DNA of 64,000 bases from Streptomyces sp. ADI96-02 (GTDB lineage Bacteria > Actinomycetota > Actinomycetes > Streptomycetales > Streptomycetaceae), in assembly GCF_003846185.1 (NCBI RefSeq), contig NZ_ML123034.1, forward strand, positions 1,354,727 through 1,418,726, written 5' to 3'. The notes below the pieces were generated by a model. It did not search any database. It saw only the letters and a list, made by a program, of their open reading frames with translations, and had not been told where the DNA came from. The number at the start of each line of letters is the position of its first letter. Within the stretch, counting starts at the first letter, position 1. This document shows positions 60,587-64,000 of this stretch, in pieces. The translations under genes and the position numbers were made by a program.

Positions 60587-61869
60587 GTGGCGTCCCCCTC
60601 GATCTCGGCCCGGTCGCTGTCGGCGTCCGCCTCGACGGCGGCGTCGGTGTCGTACAGGCCGAAGTAGCGGGCGGCGGTGTCCATGTCCTTGTCGCCCCGG
60701 CCGGACAGGTTGACCAGGATCAGTCCGTCCTCGCCCAGCTCCCTGCCGACCTCCAGCGCCCCGGCGAGCGCGTGGGCGCTCTCGATGGCCGGGATGATCC
60801 CCTCGGTGCGCGAGAGCAGGCGCAGCGCCTGCATGGCGGCGTCGTCGGTGACCGCGCGGTACTCGCCGCGTCCGGAGTCCTTGAGGTGGGCGTGCTCCGG
60901 GCCGATGCCCGGGTAGTCCAGCCCCGCCGAGATGGAGTAGGGCTCGGTGATCTGGCCTTCGTCGTCCTGGAGGACGTAGGAGCGCGAACCGTGCAGGATG
61001 CCGGGCTCGCCCGCGGTGAGGGTCGCCGCGTGCTCGCCCGTCTCCACGCCGTGCCCGGCGGGCTCGCAGCCCACCAGGCGGACCTCGGCGTCGGGGATGA
61101 AGGCGTGGAAGAGCCCGATGGCGTTGGAGCCGCCGCCGACGCAGGCCACGGCCGCGTCCGGGAGCCGGCCGGTGCGCTCCAGGATCTGGCGGCGGGCCTC
61201 GACGCCGATGACCCGGTGGAAGTCGCGGACCATCGCGGGGAAGGGGTGCGGCCCGGCGACCGTGCCGAAGAGGTAGTGCGTGCGGTCCACGTTGGCGACC
61301 CAGTCGCGGAACGCCTCGTTGATGGCATCCTTCAGGGTGCGCGAGCCGGACTTCACCGCGACGACCTCGGCTCCGAGCATCCGCATCCGCGCCACGTTCA
61401 GCGCCTGCCGCTCGGTGTCGATCTCGCCCATATAGATGGTGCAGTCCAGACCGAACAGCGCGCAGGCGGTGGCGGTCGCGACGCCGTGCTGTCCCGCGCC
61501 GGTCTCGGCGATGACCCGGGTCTTGCCCATGCGCCGGGTGAGGAGCGCCTGGCCCAGCACGTTGTTGATCTTGTGCGAGCCGGTGTGGTTCAGGTCCTCG
61601 CGCTTGAGGAAGACCCGCGCGCCGCCCGCGTGCTCGGCGAAGCGCGGCACCTCGGTGAGCGCGCTCGGCCGGCCGGTGTAGTGGACCATGAGGTCGTCCA
61701 GCTCGGCGGCGAAGGCCGGATCGGTCTTCGCCTTGTCGTACTCGACGGCGACCTCGTCCACGGCGGCGACCAGGGCCTCCGGGATGAACTTGCCGCCGTA
61801 GGCGCCGAAATAGCCCTCGGCGCTGGGTGTCAGACCCTCGGGGTCCGGAATGAAGAAGTCAGACGACAT
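60583..61869 (-). CDS. trpB: Tryptophan synthase beta chain
   Basis: 428 residues from ATG 61869; extension to 61932 has no homology. It condenses indole with serine using PLP. The PLP lysine is in [14 protein letters not shown], and [18 protein letters not shown] and the substrate segment are intact. The last about 20 residues form an acidic Asp/Glu/Ala tail. It is separated from trpM by 168 bases with a hairpin at the trpM end, so trpBA may be partly uncoupled from trpCM. Confidence 0.97.
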   Translation of the reverse strand: MSSDFFIPDPEGLTPSAEGYFGAYGGKFIPEALVAAVDEVAVEYDKAKTDPAFAAELDDLMVHYTGRPSALTEVPRFAEHAGGARVFLKREDLNHTGSHKINNVLGQALLTRRMGKTRVIAETGAGQHGVATATACALFGLDCTIYMGEIDTERQALNVARMRMLGAEVVAVKSGSRTLKDAINEAFRDWVANVDRTHYLFGTVAGPHPFPAMVRDFHRVIGVEARRQILERTGRLPDAAVACVGGGSNAIGLFHAFIPDAEVRLVGCEPAGHGVETGEHAATLTAGEPGILHGSRSYVLQDDEGQITEPYSISAGLDYPGIGPEHAHLKDSGRGEYRAVTDDAAMQALRLLSRTEGIIPAIESAHALAGALEVGRELGEDGLILVNLSGRGDKDMDTAARYFGLYDTDAAVEADADSDRAEIEGDAT

Positions 61870-62018
61870 CCGACGTGCTCCTTGGCATGGCAACGGGTTC
61901 GTGGATCGTATGCGCCGAGGGCGGAGCACCACCGCGACCGGCGAGCGGTCGGGCGGAGGGGCCGGTCCGGGTACGGAAAAGGGCTGTGCCGTGTCGCCGT
62001 ACGCCGGGCGGGGCTCGC

Positions 62019-62039
62019 AGGGGGTGTCAGACGCCCCCT
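62019..62039. terminator. Hairpin at the trpM stop codon
   Basis: AGGGGGTGT / ACGCCCCCT (one G-T pair) with a 3-base loop overlaps the trpM TAG. Partial terminator or processing site between trpCM and trpBA. Confidence 0.5.
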
Positions 62040-62250
62040 AGGGCGCGGTCCCGGTGCGCCATCGCATGCCGTTGACCTGGCCGGGCTCGTCGCCGATCAC
62101 GTACCGCACGCGCCGGCCGTGCACCCGGCGGGCCGGGGCGCGGCAGCCGCGCGGCCGGCAGCCGCGGGCGAGCGGGGCGTGCCGGTCCGGGGCCTCGGCC
62201 CCGGCGGGGCCGAGGCCCGGCCGGAGGCGGGGCGCGGACGGGACCGGCAC
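62038..62250 (-). CDS. trpM: Small Trp-operon protein TrpM
   Basis: 70 residues from GTG 62250, seven bases after trpC. It is basic and Cys-containing (LARGCRPRGCRAPARRVHGR) with a conserved-looking end (RYVIGDEPGQVNGMRW). Position between trpC and trpB and size match TrpM of S. coelicolor, reported to modulate tryptophan synthesis and differentiation. No enzymatic motif is visible. The first about 25 residues (Pro/Arg/Gly-rich) may not be translated; no good ribosome site is seen. Confidence 0.75.
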   Translation of the reverse strand: MPVPSAPRLRPGLGPAGAEAPDRHAPLARGCRPRGCRAPARRVHGRRVRYVIGDEPGQVNGMRWRTGTAP

Positions 62251-62257
62251 GGAGCGA

Positions 62258-63067
62258 TCAGCCCCGTCCGTGGCGGAGCGCCGGGTGGGCGCCGGCGGCG
62301 ACCAGGTCGGCCACGGCGGCGCGCGGGTCGCGGCCGGTGACCAGGGACTCGCCGACCAGGACGGCGTCCGCGCCGGCGTTGGCGTAGGCGATCAGGTCGT
62401 GCGGGCCCCGGACGCCGGACTCGGCGACCTTGACGATGTGGTCGGGGATCTCGGGGGCGACGCGCTCGAAGGTGGAGCGGTCGACCTTGAGGTCCTTGAG
62501 GTTGCGGGCGTTGACGCCCATGATCCTCGCACCGGCGTCCGCGGCGCGCTCCGCCTCCTCCTCGTCGTGGACCTCGACGAGCGGGGTGAGCCCGATCGAC
62601 TCGGCGCGCTCGATCAGCGAGACCAGGGCCTGCTGGTCGAGGGCGGCCACGATCAGCAGGGCGAGGTCGGCGCCGTAGGCACGGGCCTCCCAGAGCTGGT
62701 ACGAGGTGACGATGAAGTCCTTGCGCAGGACGGGGATGTCGACCTTGGCGCGGACGGCCTCCAGGTCGGCGAGCGAACCGCCGAAGCGGCGCTCCTCGGT
62801 GAGGACCGAGATGACGGACGCGCCGCCCGCCTCGTAGTCCGCGGCGAGCGCGGCGGGGTCGGCGATGGCGGCGAGGGCCCCCTTGGACGGGGACGAGCGC
62901 TTGACCTCGCAGATGACGGTGACGCCCTCGCCGCGCAGTGCGGCGACTCCGTCCTTGGCCTCGGGGGCGCGGGCGGCGCGTTCCTTCAGCTCGTCGAGGC
63001 TGACGCGCGCCTGCCGCTCCGCGAGGTCGGCGCGAACGCCGTCGATGATCTCGTCGAGCACACTCAC
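62258..63067 (-). CDS. trpC: Indole-3-glycerol-phosphate synthase
   Basis: 269 residues from GTG 63067 (AAGGGGG upstream); GTG 63063 is also in frame. [13 protein letters not shown] holds the catalytic Lys and phosphate contacts; [16 protein letters not shown] and [11 protein letters not shown] complete the TIM-barrel active site. It closes the indole ring for TrpA. First gene of trpC-trpM-trpB-trpA. Confidence 0.97.
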   Translation of the reverse strand: MSVLDEIIDGVRADLAERQARVSLDELKERAARAPEAKDGVAALRGEGVTVICEVKRSSPSKGALAAIADPAALAADYEAGGASVISVLTEERRFGGSLADLEAVRAKVDIPVLRKDFIVTSYQLWEARAYGADLALLIVAALDQQALVSLIERAESIGLTPLVEVHDEEEAERAADAGARIMGVNARNLKDLKVDRSTFERVAPEIPDHIVKVAESGVRGPHDLIAYANAGADAVLVGESLVTGRDPRAAVADLVAAGAHPALRHGRG

Positions 63068-63114
63068 GCGAGCGGCCCCCTTCCAGAACGGTTGATGAGC
63101 GAACAGGATCAGCC

Positions 63115-63127
63115 ATACCGATGGTAT
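63115..63127. promoter_or_regulatory. Palindrome ATACC-GAT-GGTAT upstream of trpC
   Basis: Perfect 5-base arms around a 3-base centre, 48 bases before the trpC start, likely within the promoter. Possible operator; no Trp-rich leader peptide is seen. Confidence 0.35.
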
Positions 63128-63183
63128 CCGCAGGAGGCCCCAGGGCTCGCATCCGGTCGCGGCACGTCCCACCACCTGGGCGT

Positions 63184-63687
63184 TCAGGGGGCGAGGGCCG
63201 AGCCGAACGGCAGGTTCCGCGCCACCGTGAAGGCCAGCAGCAGGGCTCCCACGCCCCACCAGTGGACGGGGCCGAGGGCGATGCGCGGCGGCCGTCCGCG
63301 CCAGGCCCGGACCGTCCACGCGACCCACACCGCGGCGAAGAGGACGTAGCCGACGACGGCGAGGGCGTTGGAGGAGAAGGCCGCCGCGAGGTCGCCGTGG
63401 ACGAAGGCGTAGGCGCTGCGCAGCCCCCCGCAGCCGGGGCAGAACACGCCGGTGATCTTGAGCAGCGGGCAGACGGGGTAGTGGCCCGGTTCGTTCGGGT
63501 CGATGGCGCCGACGTACGCGAAGGCCCCGGCGACCGCCGCCAGGGCGCCCAGCGGCGCGGCGAGCCTGCGCGACCGCGAGGCGTGGACCGGGGACGGGGC
63601 GAAGGCGAAGGCGGGGCCGGGCGGCTGCGGCGGCGCGGTGGCCGGTACGGGGTGCGGCGGCGGGGCGGAGGCGGGCGAGGAGTCCAC
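63184..63687 (-). CDS. DUF2752 membrane protein
   Basis: About 167 residues from GTG 63687 (GTG 63708 is an alternative). A Pro/Ala-rich cytoplasmic start is followed by a membrane segment ([18 protein letters not shown]), the DUF2752 signature [19 protein letters not shown], and two or three more hydrophobic helices. The Cys triplet (CP, CPGC) suggests metal or redox chemistry at the membrane surface, but no function is known. It lies upstream of trpC in the same direction, 116 bases away. Confidence 0.88.
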   Translation of the reverse strand: MDSSPASAPPPHPVPATAPPQPPGPAFAFAPSPVHASRSRRLAAPLGALAAVAGAFAYVGAIDPNEPGHYPVCPLLKITGVFCPGCGGLRSAYAFVHGDLAAAFSSNALAVVGYVLFAAVWVAWTVRAWRGRPPRIALGPVHWWGVGALLLAFTVARNLPFGSALAP

Positions 63688-63713
63688 CCGGCGATTGTCC
63701 CCGCTCACGTGGA

Positions 63714-63742
63714 AAGGCGCAGCCCGGGTGGGGCCGCGCCTT
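63714..63742 (-). terminator. Hairpin after the HGxxPAAW gene
   Basis: AAGGCGC / GCGCCTT with an inner GCCC / GGGC pairing and one A-C mismatch, 40 bases after the stop. CACGTG lies just outside on both sides. Confidence 0.6.
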
Positions 63743-63781
63743 CGCACGTGTCGGTGGCCGAGCCGGTCCGGCGGCCGGTGG

Positions 63782-64000
63782 TCAGTGGGAGACCTGGGCC
63801 TCCGAGGCGCGCGCCCTGGCCTCGACCATCTCGGCCGACTCCTTCGGCATGCCGAGGCCGGCGGCCTTCATGGCCAGGCCCACGACGCCGCCGAGGGCGA
63901 TGACGCCGAGGCCGGCCCAGAAGCCGAGCGGGTTGGCCGCCACCATGAAGACGCCTGCCACGCAGAAGCCGATGAACGAGATGATGACACCGGTCCAGGC
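63782..64000 (-). CDS. HGxxPAAW-family membrane protein, C-terminal part (cut by window edge)
   Basis: The 72 visible C-terminal residues read AWTGVIISFIGFCVAGVF, a second hydrophobic segment (GLGVIALGGVVGLAMKAAG), then LGMPKESAEMVEAR and the end. AWTG at the window edge is the tail of the HGxxPAAW motif that names this short two-helix Streptomyces family. The N-terminus lies beyond base 64000. Function unknown. Confidence 0.88.
   Translation of the reverse strand, partial: AWTGVIISFIGFCVAGVFMVAANPLGFWAGLGVIALGGVVGLAMKAAGLGMPKESAEMVEARARASEAQVSH

Overview
The window is a very GC-rich actinobacterial chromosome segment, almost certainly Streptomyces. The signs are GTG/TTG starts, 1-8 base start/stop overlaps, long GC hairpins as terminators, an HGxxPAAW protein, the small trpM gene between trpC and trpB, and a gene order (polA, liv operon, ANTAR regulator, pyk, gltDB, lgt, trpCMBA) that I recall from the S. 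coelicolor core. I see no transposase, phage gene or CRISPR array. Most of it reads as stable core chromosome with a few accessory blocks.

Layout. 1-3.6 kb: 5' end of polA, divergent from an FdhF/YdeP-type molybdopterin oxidoreductase and a PaaI thioesterase. 4.2-9.9 kb: branched-chain amino-acid ABC transporter livKHMGF, closed by an 18-bp hairpin. 10.0-13.2 kb: ANTAR response regulator, an odd class I-shaped tRNA with anticodon CAA, a helix-turn-helix protein with two LAGLIDADG motifs, and pyruvate kinase. 13.3-19.0 kb: SIMPL protein, Tat-exported nucleotidase/phosphodiesterase, and an orphan pair of PLP decarboxylase plus N-hydroxylase of siderophore type. 19.4-28.4 kb: pepN, chorismate mutase, AraC regulator divergent from a GH35 beta-galactosidase, secreted trypsin, an uncharacterised HExxH protein with a zinc ribbon, and an ankyrin protein.

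28.6-40.5 kb is a catabolic block resembling the mycobacterial KstR2 regulon for the steroid C/D-ring intermediate HIP: SDR, echA20, ipdA, ipdB, ipdC, fadA6, kstR2, ipdF-like SDR and an acyl-CoA dehydrogenase pair. It carries two KstR2-like operators in its two divergent promoters. A DEAD-box helicase and a cold-shock gene sit inside the block. EchA20, IpdAB, IpdC and FadA6 would open and shorten the last steroid ring, and the TetR protein would sense an acyl-CoA intermediate.

40.6-50.4 kb: flavin-type oxidase, HutD-family protein (with a 7-bp tandem repeat in its leader), rhomboid protease, glutamate synthase gltBD and a VIT-family transporter. 50.7-57.6 kb is the most unusual locus: one tightly coupled operon with four different ADP-ribosylglycohydrolase-family proteins, a class III CoA transferase and a CitE-like CoA lyase. 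57.7-64 kb: lgt, a DsbA-like protein, the tryptophan genes trpC-trpM-trpB-trpA, a DUF2752 protein and the 3' part of an HGxxPAAW gene.
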